NCBI GenBank assembly: GCA_900772095.1
Contig: CAAGQJ010000016.1
Coordinates: 27,202 to 91,201, forward strand
DNA from: Bacilli bacterium
GTDB taxonomy: Bacteria > Bacillota_I > Bacilli_A > RF39 > UBA660
DNA: 64,000 bases
Direction of reading: 5' to 3'
Shown: positions 7,965 to 16,550 of the stretch, in pieces
Position numbering within the stretch: the first letter of the stretch is position 1
How the letters are laid out: every line of letters starts with the position of its first letter
Position numbers and translations under genes: made by a program
Notes under the pieces: generated by a model
Seen by the model: the letters and a program-made list of their open reading frames with translations, nothing else
Told to the model about the DNA's origin: nothing
Databases searched by the model: none

Positions 7965-9527
7965 TTAATCATCAGGCTGAATGAAGCTCTCCGGCTGCTT
8001 GATGTCCTCCTCACCACGCAATTTATTCTTCACGTCATTGATGAGAAGCTCCTGCTTCAGGTCAATCATCTGGGCGCCGTACACCTGATACGTCATTCCG
8101 CCCTGCGACCTCTTCTTGAAGAAGCCGTACTTGTCGCTCATATCACGCCCGAACTTCTGAATCGTAGGGATATCCTTCTCCTCGACATCGTTGGCCTTGC
8201 AGAACTCGACGAACCTCTCGTACATCTCCTTGGCAAGCATGCACTCCGAAATCTCGCCCCTCGCCTCTTGGCTGCACCTCATATCATACGCCCTTATCCA
8301 GGCATATATAGGATTGCTTCCTAGAAGAGAGATAAGCAGCTGCCTCCTGCTGCCCTCAGCTGCCGGGAACCTGTACTTCCTGCTCCTCAGCTCCATCGCG
8401 CCACGGAATATCCAGTTGAACACTCCGCTCAGCTCCTCACGGATGATCTTGTTCGCCAGCTCCGGGTCCTGCCTCTCCTTTGGAACGGTCACGTCGAAGC
8501 TCACGTACTGCAAGCGCCTGATGAATCCGAGCGAAGCATCGTCTGGGAACGGAAGTTCATTGAGGTTGAAGATGAGGTAGGGGATTGAGTTCCCCTCCAG
8601 GATATCCCTGCCGAGCTTTCTCATCGGGACGGGCTCTCCGCTCACGAGCCTCTTGAACATTCCGGTATTTTTCCTTCCGAACTTCTTCGGGTCGGAATCG
8701 GAAGACCAGTTGAAGATGGCGTTCCTTATAGGATACCTTCCCCTCATTCCCTCGTCACCGTCAGCAGTGAGGTCGGCGTAGTCCATCTTGCTTATCCTGT
8801 CCTTTCCGAATATGTTGCAGGCAACGTCGAAGATGACACTCTTTCCGTTGGCTCCCGTACCGATGAGCAGGAGACACAGCTCAATCTTCGATGATTCCTT
8901 CCCCTCGTACGGATTGTATGCAGTACCTCTCTGTATGAGACCGAGGCCGAGGAACATCTGGAGGATCATCCTCGACGTCCTGTCAGGGAGCACCTCGTGT
9001 ATGAAGTTCATCCACCTGTCACACCTCGCCCTCGGATTGTAGTCGTAGGGATGGTAGTACGTAACATGGTAGTCGGGAGAGAACGGCATCACGTTCGGAT
9101 ACTTCAGACCGCTGCCGAAGTCAACAACTCCGTTGGCGAATGCAACGATATCGAAGGTCGGTCTCAGTATGTTGTAGCACTCTATCACCTCCATGAACGA
9201 CTTGTTCATCACCGTACTTATGCCTAGCATCGGAGCCATGGCCAGGTCGAGGAGCAACAGCTGGTAAGCCTGCTCCAGTACGATCTTCGGAACTGCTTCA
9301 TATATTTTACCGTTGAACATGTAATACGAACCACCATAGTACTTCACGGGAGCCTTCTTCGCCAGACGTCTCATTGACCTGATGAAATTAGACTTCAGCT
9401 TGTTGTACTTCTCAGAGTTCGCCTTACCCCAGTCCTGACAACGGAGCTCTTCGAATCCGTACTCGTCATGCCTCGAAAGGTCCAGCAGCTGAGCGTGCAA
9501 TGTGTCTATAGCAATACCATTTTCCAT
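7965..9527 (-). CDS. D5-like (P4-type) primase/helicase, superfamily 3
   Basis: 520 aa. Walker A GTGANGKS at residues 223-230, an acidic Walker B region about 50 residues later (FNWSSDSDPKKFG) and a sensor-type IFNLNELPFPDD segment followed by RRL match the poxvirus D5 N-terminal / phage-plasmid primase helicase family (SF3). It likely unwinds the phage origin; a canonical primase active site is not evident in the N-terminal 200 residues. A C-terminal winged-helix-like tail is typical. It is transcribed away from the AT-rich region 9528-10647 and is first in the minus-strand operon, so the gap probably holds its promoter and may hold the origin. Confidence 0.85.
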   Translation of the reverse strand: MENGIAIDTLHAQLLDLSRHDEYGFEELRCQDWGKANSEKYNKLKSNFIRSMRRLAKKAPVKYYGGSYYMFNGKIYEAVPKIVLEQAYQLLLLDLAMAPMLGISTVMNKSFMEVIECYNILRPTFDIVAFANGVVDFGSGLKYPNVMPFSPDYHVTYYHPYDYNPRARCDRWMNFIHEVLPDRTSRMILQMFLGLGLIQRGTAYNPYEGKESSKIELCLLLIGTGANGKSVIFDVACNIFGKDRISKMDYADLTADGDEGMRGRYPIRNAIFNWSSDSDPKKFGRKNTGMFKRLVSGEPVPMRKLGRDILEGNSIPYLIFNLNELPFPDDASLGFIRRLQYVSFDVTVPKERQDPELANKIIREELSGVFNWIFRGAMELRSRKYRFPAAEGSRRQLLISLLGSNPIYAWIRAYDMRCSQEARGEISECMLAKEMYERFVEFCKANDVEEKDIPTIQKFGRDMSDKYGFFKKRSQGGMTYQVYGAQMIDLKQELLINDVKNKLRGEEDIKQPESFIQPDD

Positions 9528-10057
9528 TTATGTACAATAATAATATTAATTTTCCGTTATTATGTAGGATTACCCCCGATAAACAGGGACTTTCTGACGG
9601 ATAACACGCGTCAGCCCGTCCTTACAACATGTCGACTATAAAATATCGACAATACAAAGATACGGTAAATATCCTGTAGATATGCTATAACCCTAGTAAA
9701 TAAAGGGTATAAATATACATATTGGATATACATTTGATGAATAATAGATATACATTTATGGTTTTGCTCACCGATATAGAAGTTAATGTTTCCAAATGTT
9801 AAAAATAGGCAGATGGATGAATATGCATAAATATGTTTTCGGTAGCAAAAGTAATTAAACCTTACAAGTAGGTTAAAAAACGGAAGAAAAAATTTTTAGA
9901 TGAGGTGACTACCGCGCTGATTTAGGGCTACAAAGGGGGTGTGGGGGTATATCTTGAAAAGATATAACAAATTATGTTGGTTTACACTATATAAACGAAC
10001 GTGAAACATCAATATTTACACTTTTTAACATTGTTGGTTTATATTATAAACTAGCTT

Positions 10058-10536
10058 TTGTAACCCCTTAATTATCAATCACTTACACTGCATATTAATT
10101 CCATATTTTGCATAAATATCCACCGTGGAACACAAAAGATTATTGCATATTACTTGACCCAATAAAACTTTACCATATTTATTCTTGTATAAATATTCAG
10201 TGTTTAACATATTAAAGGAATATTAACTAAAATAACAAAATAATATTACATATATAGTTAAAATTATATATCATTAACTGACACTTTGGCAGTTGTAACT
10301 ATCTGATTATTAACTAGTTACACGTTTGTAAAGATTGATGTTCGTTAACTTAAAAAGGTTATAAATTTAACAAATGCTGACACGATATACTTTGTAACAT
10401 ATTGATTATTAGATAGTTACGTTTTGCCATTTTGGCAGATGAGTTAAAATATTATAACATTAACATAAACTCACAAATACTGCCATATAGTGGAATTATT
10501 ACAAGCTTTATAACTAACTGATAATAAGCTATATAC
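10058..10536 (+). repeat. Four iteron-like 29-bp direct repeats
   Basis: Copies at 10058-10086, 10293-10321, 10392-10420 and 10508-10536. Each begins (T)TGTAAC (TTATAAC in the last), has a central TGATTATTA-like core at the same offset (TTAATTATC, TGATTATTA, TGATTATTA, TGATAATAA) and ends with a TAGTTAC-like element. All four have the same length and orientation with spacings of 235, 99 and 116 bp. They are candidate binding sites of an initiator or regulator. Confidence 0.5.
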
Positions 10537-10585
10537 AAGATGTTAAATGTATAAATAGACTATTTTTAAACTGGTTGTTTGGCAT

Positions 10586-10593
10586 TACCTTTG
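10586..10593 (+). promoter_or_regulatory. Putative Bacteroidota promoter -7 box
   Basis: TACCTTTG matches the TAnnTTTG box. It lies 55 nt before the first gene of the accessory block (10648) and is the first strong box on the plus strand after the repeats. The -33 element is poor (only a T-run at the right distance). Confidence 0.5.
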
Positions 10594-10647
10594 CAGTTAT
10601 GTAGGTACAAAGGGATTTTCCTTTGCAACCATTTAAATAAATAGACT

Positions 10648-11166
10648 ATGGATAAAGAGACAAAAGGTGCTCAAGGTTACGAGCACGTGAGCACAAAGGT
10701 AGCTAGTTATGTTAGCGAGTGCAAGAAAAGTGCTGTTTTAGCACAGAGTTTAGACGTGCTTAATAGCTACAGAAAGAAGCTTCTTTCTGAAACTACAGAT
10801 AGCGAGTTGATGGCAGCAAAGAAAGAATTAGAGAGCGCACGTGCAAAGTACAACAAGCTCGCTACAAAGTACGTGCTAGCAGATACGGCATATTGCAACC
10901 TACAAACAGAGTGCGTGCGTACCGCCGTTAGTGAGTTTTCACGTACACACAATTTGCCTAATTTCTTTGCGTGGTTTGATACAAACGGCAAAGATAAGCA
11001 AACATCGATTATAGATAGCTTGCAGCGATTAGGTAGTAAATTGTCAGATTTACACCATAAATTTGCAGGCGGTGCAAAGGTAGCAAAGAAAAAATCTGAG
11101 ACTATCACGGATTTGCAGAAGCAAATTGCAGATTTACAGGCAAAGTTAGCAGCAGCGCAAAAGTAA
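10648..11166 (+). CDS. Coiled-coil protein of unknown function
   Basis: 172 aa, lysine-rich, with heptad-like stretches at residues 50-85 and 145-172 (DLQKQIADLQAKLAAAQ). First gene of the plus-strand accessory block; its leader AACCATTTAAATAAATAGACT resembles the leader shared by the following genes. An abundant, possibly nucleic-acid-binding protein would fit, but no family is recognised. Confidence 0.65.
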   Translation: MDKETKGAQGYEHVSTKVASYVSECKKSAVLAQSLDVLNSYRKKLLSETTDSELMAAKKELESARAKYNKLATKYVLADTAYCNLQTECVRTAVSEFSRTHNLPNFFAWFDTNGKDKQTSIIDSLQRLGSKLSDLHHKFAGGAKVAKKKSETITDLQKQIADLQAKLAAAQK

Positions 11167-11880
11167 GTAAACTTGATAGGTAGCGAAAAACTACCTATCG
11201 TTTACCCCTTACATTTTCCCCACTGACTATCTAGCAGGTAGCCAGTGGGAAATTTTACTCCAGGTTTTTCAACTTGGAGCGGGTCGTCGTATCCTTATTT
11301 TTCCCACACGATTTTGGAAACCTTGTCGTGGTGTGTGGGCTTAACTCAGAGAGAGAATTTATTCTCCCTCAGGGGACTAATTGCCAAAATTCAAGAGAAG
11401 TATCTCAGTAAATCGAGAGTGCGAGAGGCACACCGAGATGGGAGAGAGTAACGAGTTACTCAGAGACATCCATCCGAGAGATACGCAAAAATTCCTGGCG
11501 TGAGCGTCGAATGAGATGAGACGGCACGACGGCTAGGGAATTTGTATCATCTAGCGAGATGAGAGTTTCAGAAAGAAATCATAATTCATATTCTATATGG
11601 TGTTGTGAGCCGTGCGGAGTGGTTATCCGTGAAATCACCGTGGATAATGTAGCTATATTCCACGTGAGGTATATCCGAAAAAAGAGAGCTATCTGAAATG
11701 TGTTGTCAGTTGGCACAGGTAACGTAATAGTTTGCAGCGAGAGAAACTGACTGGATGCAGTCCATAATAACTGTAGGGTGTGAGCCACGTAGTTAAGACG
11801 ATAATGATAAAACGTGGTGCAAAGATGCACATCCTGGCTAACGGGGCGGGGAGAAATCTCCGCTCTACAATTATCAACCA
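11167..11880 (+). ncRNA. Large structured non-coding region (about 700 nt)
   Basis: No plausible ORF, yet full of strong inverted repeats: GTAAAC + GATAGGTAG paired with CTACCTATC + GTTTAC (11167-11205, 15 bp in two helices); CCCACTG/CAGTGGG (11219-11249); CTCCA/TGGAG (11258-11279); CCCACAC/GTGTGGG (11303-11339); GTGC/GCAC and GGGGAGA/TCTCC near 11815-11860. Composition is purine-rich between stems. The 3' boundary is the leader of the gene at 11897. The first hairpin may terminate or process the upstream message; the rest looks like a single ornate RNA. Family unknown. Confidence 0.6.
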
Positions 11881-11896
11881 TTTAAATATTAGAATT

Positions 11897-12082
11897 ATGA
11901 AAGAACAGATTTTGAAGAAGATAGGAAAGACGCTTGTGCGTATTAATGTGACAGACCAGAGTGCAGAGGATGCCTATGATGAACTCGTTAAAAGCGGTCC
12001 TCGCCTGTTTGGTATGCTTTCCAGTATCTACAGACTGAATGATGAAGAAGAAAGATTCGCTTGGTCTGCCGGAATTCAGTAG
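11897..12082 (+). CDS. Small protein of unknown function
   Basis: 61 aa, MKEQILKKIGKTLVR..., helical and weakly acidic. The start is set by the shared leader (AACCATTTAAATATTAGAATT-ATG); the ORF could be extended upstream only into the structured RNA. Followed by a CCCTAC/GTAGGG hairpin. Confidence 0.6.
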   Translation: MKEQILKKIGKTLVRINVTDQSAEDAYDELVKSGPRLFGMLSSIYRLNDEEERFAWSAGIQ

Positions 12083-12130
12083 CCTAATCTCCCTACGCTT
12101 GTAGGGAACAATAACCAAAATTACAGAATT

Positions 12131-12265
12131 ATGAGTACGATGAGAATTAAATGCCTCGATATGAAAGAGGTTGAGAGTATCATTGCAGATGCTCAGGAGA
12201 TTTTAAGTCACGTAGAATTCGGGTCTTTGCAGAATGGTGTGCTTACATTATTCTGCGTGTTGTGA
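12131..12265 (+). CDS. Small protein of unknown function
   Basis: 44 aa, MSTMRIKCLDMKEVESI...; short, but it has the complete leader (AACCAAAATTACAGAATT-ATG) and a hairpin after the stop, like its neighbours. No motif. Confidence 0.5.
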   Translation: MSTMRIKCLDMKEVESIIADAQEILSHVEFGSLQNGVLTLFCVL

Positions 12266-12282
12266 GCCTAAAATCCGTAGCC

Positions 12283-12648
12283 AGTACGATAATTGTCGTG
12301 TGTGGCTACGGAACAATTACCAAAAAAATATAGATATGAAAGCAAGACAGATTATTTATTCAAGTACGATAATTGTGCTTGGATTTATTCAGACATCGCC
12401 AATATTCATCTGCTTGGCAAGTACGATAATTCTCCTGAATGTGCTTGGAATTCTTTACGGGATTCTGCTTGTGCATATTTGGAGCAGTACGAAAAAGGGC
12501 AAGTGGTATTTCCGTGAGCTGTGGCGATCCACGCTCCGCTTGGAAAGTTTCGTTCTGCCTGGAGTTTCGTAAATCTAGAAAGTACGAAAATTGTGCTTGG
12601 AAACATTTGGCTAAATTCTGCTTGGAGAAATCCAGGCAGTACGATAAT
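12283..12648 (+). repeat. AGTACGATAAT repeat cluster
   Basis: AGTACGATAAT occurs at 12283, 12363, 12420 and 12638, with AGTACGAAAA variants at 12486 and 12581. Copies are usually followed or preceded by TGCTTGG. Two copies are inside the 12336 ORF and the others are outside it; a further copy is at 14158. In non-coding copies the motif sits in the loop of a stem (12275-12311: CCGTAGCCA/TGGCTACGG). Confidence 0.6.
12336..12572 (+). CDS. Small membrane protein with internal repeat
   Basis: 78 aa. Two hydrophobic segments (about residues 11-26 and 28-48) start with near-identical STIIVLGF and STIILLNVLG; the underlying DNA contains the AGTACGATAAT repeat. The C-terminus is basic (STKKGKWYFRELWR). 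The start ATG 12336 follows the shared leader (ACCAAAAAAATATAGAT). Other frames across this stretch are open as well, so the assignment is moderate. Confidence 0.45.
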   Translation: MKARQIIYSSTIIVLGFIQTSPIFICLASTIILLNVLGILYGILLVHIWSSTKKGKWYFRELWRSTLRLESFVLPGVS

Positions 12649-12671
12649 ATAACCAATTAAATTACAGAATT

Positions 12672-12869
12672 ATGAAACAGAAAATTTTCGTGGCATTATT
12701 TGTCGTAGTGTGCTTTGCATTGTTTGCAGTATCAATTACTCTGTATAATTGTCACAGAGCAAACGTGATGCTGAGAAAGACAGTTATCAGCCAGGCGAAT
12801 GAGATTTCAGAGCTTAACGCCAGTTACACAGCAGAGGGACCTACAATGTTCGTAGGTCTCAGAAAGTAG
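12672..12869 (+). CDS. Small membrane-anchored protein
   Basis: 65 aa: a basic MKQK start and one clear transmembrane helix (residues 5-27, FVALFVVVCFALFAVSI), then a polar tail. Shared leader upstream, 8-bp hairpin (GAGAGGAG/CTCCTCTC) downstream. Function unknown. Confidence 0.6.
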   Translation: MKQKIFVALFVVVCFALFAVSITLYNCHRANVMLRKTVISQANEISELNASYTAEGPTMFVGLRK

Positions 12870-12926
12870 CCAAATCTGAGAGGAGTTTCCGCTCCTCTCT
12901 TCTATTAACCAAAATATTAGAGAAAT

Positions 12927-13256
12927 ATGGATAGAATATTAAAGCAAGATTTGAGCAAGAATGAGATTGTCGACCTCTTGCGTGGAATGGATGCAGAGGA
13001 AGTTGAGGGCAATTTCTCGGTACGTCGTGTACTGATTGATACACAGGCGTGTGACGTATTCGGCGGAGAACCTGAGGATTCTTATCCTCTCATCCCTGGT
13101 ACGTACATGGCATTGTATTACAAGAGTATTGTCGATGACCCGTATCCGTTCTTCGAGAAAATATGTGGAAACATAATAAATGACGATGACAAATGTCAAA
13201 TGCTTATGAACGGAGATGGTTGCATTCGTATTTTCATGCTCAACAAGTACGAGTAG
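12927..13256 (+). CDS. Acidic protein of unknown function
   Basis: 109 aa, MDRILKQDLSKNEIVD..., acidic, mixed fold, with PLIPGTYMALYYKS and a C-terminal IRIFMLNKYE. Leader AACCAAAATATTAGAGAAAT. No family recognised. Confidence 0.6.
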   Translation: MDRILKQDLSKNEIVDLLRGMDAEEVEGNFSVRRVLIDTQACDVFGGEPEDSYPLIPGTYMALYYKSIVDDPYPFFEKICGNIINDDDKCQMLMNGDGCIRIFMLNKYE

Positions 13257-13318
13257 CCAAAAATGTGCTCAGGCATTTTCCTGGGCATACTATGTAGAAC
13301 CATTAAACAAATTGAATT

Positions 13319-13495
13319 ATGCAAGACAGAAAATCACAAAAGAACTTCGAACGTGCATTGCTCCACGAGATGGAGAAAATTAAAATTGCTGCACGACAGT
13401 GGCACAACAACAATACCAGAGGCTACAGAGATTATCGTAGCAAGGAGGCTATCTCCAAAAGTTTCTCGGAGATAGCGGTGCTGTGTATGGGCTAA
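13319..13495 (+). CDS. Small basic protein of unknown function
   Basis: 58 aa, MQDRKSQKNFERALLHEME..., rich in Arg/Lys, predicted helical. ATG 13319 follows AACCATTAAACAAATTGAATT. A TGCGTG/CACGCA hairpin follows the stop. Confidence 0.5.
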   Translation: MQDRKSQKNFERALLHEMEKIKIAARQWHNNNTRGYRDYRSKEAISKSFSEIAVLCMG

Positions 13496-13549
13496 AATGT
13501 GCGTGGCAGTTGTCACGCATACTATGTTAAACCATAAAACATCAGAATT

Positions 13550-13825
13550 ATGAAGAAATTAGAGAATCCTAAATGGGAAGAGTGCAGAGATTATCTGCGC
13601 AGTAAGGTTTTACCACGCTTACAGGAGATGCAGCGTGACTTGTTTGGTAACGAGAAGCTGATCTTCGAGATAAGCGTGGGCAAAAAAGGAGGATATATTT
13701 CCGTGTATACAAATGTTTCCGCCGATGATGCCCTTTATCTAAATCTGTCCTGCGTAGATAGCCGTGAGGAAATTGATTCCAATTTAGCAGATCTCACGGA
13801 TTTCATCAAGAAGTACTCAGCCTAA
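13550..13825 (+). CDS. Small protein of unknown function
   Basis: 91 aa, MKKLENPKWEECRDYLRSK...; the middle (FEISVGKKGGYISVYTNVS) looks beta-stranded and the ends helical. Standard leader; perfect GAGGGAG/CTCCCTC hairpin (13831-13850) after the stop. Confidence 0.6.
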   Translation: MKKLENPKWEECRDYLRSKVLPRLQEMQRDLFGNEKLIFEISVGKKGGYISVYTNVSADDALYLNLSCVDSREEIDSNLADLTDFIKKYSA

Positions 13826-13875
13826 AAATTGAGGGAGTTTTATCTCCCTCTCCTACAAACCAAAAATGTAGAATT

Positions 13876-14145
13876 ATGAGTAAATGGGTACAATTTTATC
13901 ACAAGCTTAACAAGTTTGACCTTGTGAACATGAGATTTACGGATGAAGAAGAAACCGTAGAGATGGTGGGCATGGATTCTGTCATGCGTATCGACGGCAG
14001 ATGGAATATGTCATCCATACGTGCTGCGATACAGAAGAAAATCGAGAGGATGAAGAATTTCGATGATTTTGATCCCTGTGCATTCTCCATTCTCACCGGC
14101 AGTTCTATCCTGAATGCTTCAGAATCTCCGGTGTACAATATCTAG
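13876..14145 (+). CDS. Small protein of unknown function
   Basis: 89 aa, MSKWVQFYHKLNKFDLVNM..., weakly similar in layout to the 13550 gene (short beta region, then helix). Followed by a hairpin whose loop carries AGTACGATAAT (14158-14168) between GGCAG and CTGCC. Confidence 0.55.
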   Translation: MSKWVQFYHKLNKFDLVNMRFTDEEETVEMVGMDSVMRIDGRWNMSSIRAAIQKKIERMKNFDDFDPCAFSILTGSSILNASESPVYNI

Positions 14146-14202
14146 CCAGAATTGGGCAGTACGATAATGTGCTGCCTGCTATTAACCAAAACAGAATAAA
14201 TT

Positions 14203-14526
14203 ATGAATACATTTAACACAAAGGAAGATGGTACGCATTTATACCGGTTCTGTTACGTAGAGCCTATCATTGACATCTACGCTTACGACTTGGAGCAAGC
14301 AATGGAGCGTTATCTCGTGTATTGCCAAAAGAATGAGTTGTACGGATTGTACGATTACGAGGCTAACGACGAGGATGATATGCACTGCTACACAGACCCA
14401 ACAATGGAGGACCCTGATTGTTATCCTGCGTATATACGCATTGACTACCTATCTGTTGAGGAAATTGAGGCGTGCGTTGATGCCGGAGGTCATCCGTTTT
14501 ATGGAGGTTGGAGAAAGATAGCCTAA
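14203..14526 (+). CDS. Acidic protein of unknown function
   Basis: 107 aa with a net negative charge (DYEANDEDDMHCYTDPTMED) and many Tyr residues. Such charge suggests either a DNA-mimic-like or a protein-interaction role, but there is no direct evidence. Leader AACCAAAACAGAATAAATT. Confidence 0.55.
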   Translation: MNTFNTKEDGTHLYRFCYVEPIIDIYAYDLEQAMERYLVYCQKNELYGLYDYEANDEDDMHCYTDPTMEDPDCYPAYIRIDYLSVEEIEACVDAGGHPFYGGWRKIA

Positions 14527-14585
14527 TCAAATGTAGTCCTCATATAGGGCTACACTTCTATTATTAACCAATAAAATTCAGAATT

Positions 14586-14762
14586 ATGACAGACGGAGAC
14601 AGAAGGTTCCTTGCAAGGCTCGTAGCGAGCCACAAGGAGGTGATAAGCGAGGAGTGTGCGAGAAAGAAGCTCGACAAGAGCGAGTATTACAGACGTGCCT
14701 CTCGTGTGGACAAGAAAGCTCAGGAGATTGAGCGTGCGTACATGCGTCCTAGAAGATTTTAG
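14586..14762 (+). CDS. Small basic helical protein
   Basis: 58 aa, MTDGDRRFLARLVASHKE..., Arg/Lys rich and helical throughout. The start is fixed by the shared leader (AACCAATAAAATTCAGAATT). Function unknown. Confidence 0.5.
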   Translation: MTDGDRRFLARLVASHKEVISEECARKKLDKSEYYRRASRVDKKAQEIERAYMRPRRF

Positions 14763-14821
14763 CCAACATTCTGTGCAGCCTATCTGCACAGAAACCATGT
14801 TTAACCAAAAATACAATAGAT

Positions 14822-15145
14822 ATGGAGTATATAAAGAGGACAGAGAACAATACGCGCGTTGACGTGTATTTCGATGGAGAAAAGTACGTATTCATTAACG
14901 CATTCCACGGATGTGTGGCAGTTGCGAGAAGAGAAGGACTCGTTGAGTTCATTAATGGCGGATACGAGGCTCACGTCAAGTTCAAGGTCGAGAAAACGAG
15001 ATGCACCATCAGTAAGAGAACTATAGATGGCGCCATCTATAAGATGGAGAACAGATACATGAGCACTGTCGTTGAGTATGAATGGAAGGAGGTTGACAGA
15101 GATGACTTGCCTTATGCCGTGAGCGTGAAAGTAGAGGAGCGATAA
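14822..15145 (+). CDS. Protein of unknown function
   Basis: 107 aa, MEYIKRTENNTRVDVYFDGEK..., mostly beta-stranded with alternating charged/hydrophobic residues. Leader AACCAAAAATACAATAGAT. Confidence 0.55.
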   Translation: MEYIKRTENNTRVDVYFDGEKYVFINAFHGCVAVARREGLVEFINGGYEAHVKFKVEKTRCTISKRTIDGAIYKMENRYMSTVVEYEWKEVDRDDLPYAVSVKVEER

Positions 15146-15204
15146 ACCAAAAAATCCTGCGTGGAGACACGTAGGAGCTATTATTAACTAAATATTCAAA
15201 GGAT

Positions 15205-15471
15205 ATGAAAGAAAGTATTGAGGCTATGCTGTGGGATTTCATTGTTGATAACAATATCGCCACAGAGGACGAGGTTAGACTTGTCACGGACATAAATGGC
15301 TGGAACGAGGAAGCGATGACAGACATTATTTATGCCAGGACAGGTCTCCGTAGTTATGAGCAGTGTGTGGACGATGGCTATTCCGGCACAGATGAACTGG
15401 ATAGTTATTATTGCCTCGACGAGGAGGAAGACGATGAAGAAGAGGAAGAGGATGAAGATGAAGAAGAGTAG
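15205..15471 (+). CDS. Acidic-tailed small protein
   Basis: 88 aa; the last about 20 residues are almost exclusively Glu and Asp. The body is helical and acidic too. Extreme acidity is common among DNA-mimic and nuclease-inhibitor proteins of mobile elements, but nothing more specific is visible. Leader variant TTAACTAAATATTCAAAGGAT. Confidence 0.6.
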   Translation: MKESIEAMLWDFIVDNNIATEDEVRLVTDINGWNEEAMTDIIYARTGLRSYEQCVDDGYSGTDELDSYYCLDEEEDDEEEEEDEDEEE

Positions 15472-15543
15472 TATTTGCCTAAAAAGGTGCGCCCATGTCT
15501 GAGCGTGCCTTCTATTGTTTAACCAAGATAAATTATTTGAATT

Positions 15544-15747
15544 ATGGCGAATAAATATCAGATCACAAACCAGAAGCAGCTTCGTGAAGCATTCTGGCAG
15601 TTTTGCGACGAGTGTGGTATCGACTACACAGGTAAGAAGACAAAGTTCAACCTAGACTTGAACATAATGTTCAACGATTGGAAGGACGGATTGCAGAAAG
15701 ATGGTGTGATAAGCGACAAGCTTTGTTTCAGAGCTTGTCTGTATTAA
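15544..15747 (+). CDS. Small protein of unknown function
   Basis: 67 aa, MANKYQITNQKQLREAFWQFC..., helical, no metal-binding pattern. Standard leader and a downstream hairpin (CCTCAC..GTGGGG). Confidence 0.55.
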   Translation: MANKYQITNQKQLREAFWQFCDECGIDYTGKKTKFNLDLNIMFNDWKDGLQKDGVISDKLCFRACLY

Positions 15748-15805
15748 GCCAAACCAATCCTCACTCTCACGGGTGGGGATTTCTATTAACCAAACAGATT
15801 GAAAT

Positions 15806-15961
15806 ATGAAGAAAATTGAGATTACGAGAGCTGGCATGGGCGAGAAATGCCCATACCCGAAGTTCAGCAAATTACTAGCAAAAGGCTACATAATGTGCCA
15901 TCGCTGCAAGTATTGTGATGAAATTATCAGTGAGACAGAAATAATGTGTGACTATAATTAA
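15806..15961 (+). CDS. Small Cys-rich protein
   Basis: 51 aa. C-PYPKFS-x7-YIMCHRCKYCDE: cysteines spaced C-x2-C-x2-C with an adjacent His suggest a small zinc-binding fold. Leader AACCAAACAGATTGAAAT. Confidence 0.5.
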   Translation: MKKIEITRAGMGEKCPYPKFSKLLAKGYIMCHRCKYCDEIISETEIMCDYN

Positions 15962-15971
15962 TCTATATATT

Positions 15972-16211
15972 ATGAGTGAATTAGAGAAAATCCTGAATGA
16001 CGATTTACTGAAGTGTGAAGTAATGAAGACAGAAGAGAATGCAGCAAGGCGTGTATCTCTTATCAAGTGGACGCACGACAATACATTCTCTTTCGCTGAA
16101 GTACGCAAGGATACCGGCAAGCTGGAAGTTACAGACATCCAGGCTCTCAGTGAGCTTGATGCGTACAGACAATTCTACAGGAAATATGGCGAAATAGCCA
16201 TAATTAGCTAA
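15972..16211 (+). CDS. Small protein of unknown function
   Basis: 79 aa from ATG 15972 (MSELEKILND); the longer in-frame ORF starts inside the preceding gene's end. Unusually for this block, it follows the preceding stop by only 10 nt and lacks the AACCA leader, so the two genes are probably coupled. Confidence 0.55.
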   Translation: MSELEKILNDDLLKCEVMKTEENAARRVSLIKWTHDNTFSFAEVRKDTGKLEVTDIQALSELDAYRQFYRKYGEIAIIS

Positions 16212-16263
16212 AACTCCCCACATCATCGTGGGGAACCATTATTAACCAATTAAAAATTAGAAT

Positions 16264-16503
16264 ATGGCAAAGAAAGTTTATGCTCTCTATCGCACAGACA
16301 AATGGCATACATACGTAAGTCGCGAATTACTTGTTGTAGCAGGTAGTATCAGAAGATGTTGTAAGGTAGCCAAGGAAGATGGAGCGACAAAAGAGCAGAT
16401 TGAGGATTTGCGCGGTTACCGCCATCAATCCCAGTGTACCAACGAAACCGATTACGAGTACGACATTGATACGTACACGCTCAATGAGAGTTTAATCAGC
16501 TAA
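16264..16503 (+). CDS. Small protein of unknown function
   Basis: 79 aa, MAKKVYALYRTDKWHTYVSRE..., a basic N-terminal half and acidic C-terminal half. Leader AACCAATTAAAAATTAGAAT. Confidence 0.55.
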   Translation: MAKKVYALYRTDKWHTYVSRELLVVAGSIRRCCKVAKEDGATKEQIEDLRGYRHQSQCTNETDYEYDIDTYTLNESLIS

Positions 16504-16550
16504 AATCCCTCTTCGGAGGGAACCATTATGAACCATTAAACAGATGAATT

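Larger units (their letters stand above)
9528..10647. other. AT-rich gene-free region, candidate origin/control region
   Basis: 1.1 kb with no convincing ORF, very AT-rich from about 9640 on, lying between the divergent primase/helicase and the accessory block. It holds four 29-bp direct repeats (see 10058-10536) and a pair of related elements with TGTTGGTTTA near 9976 and 10031. The layout (divergent promoters, iteron-like repeats, adjacent SF3 helicase) is what a theta-type origin or a master regulatory region would show; neither function is proven. Confidence 0.5.

Noticed and set aside
12293..12660. Overlapping ORFs in other frames of the AGTACGATAAT cluster
   Set aside because: They lack the shared leader; the repeat alone keeps several frames open.
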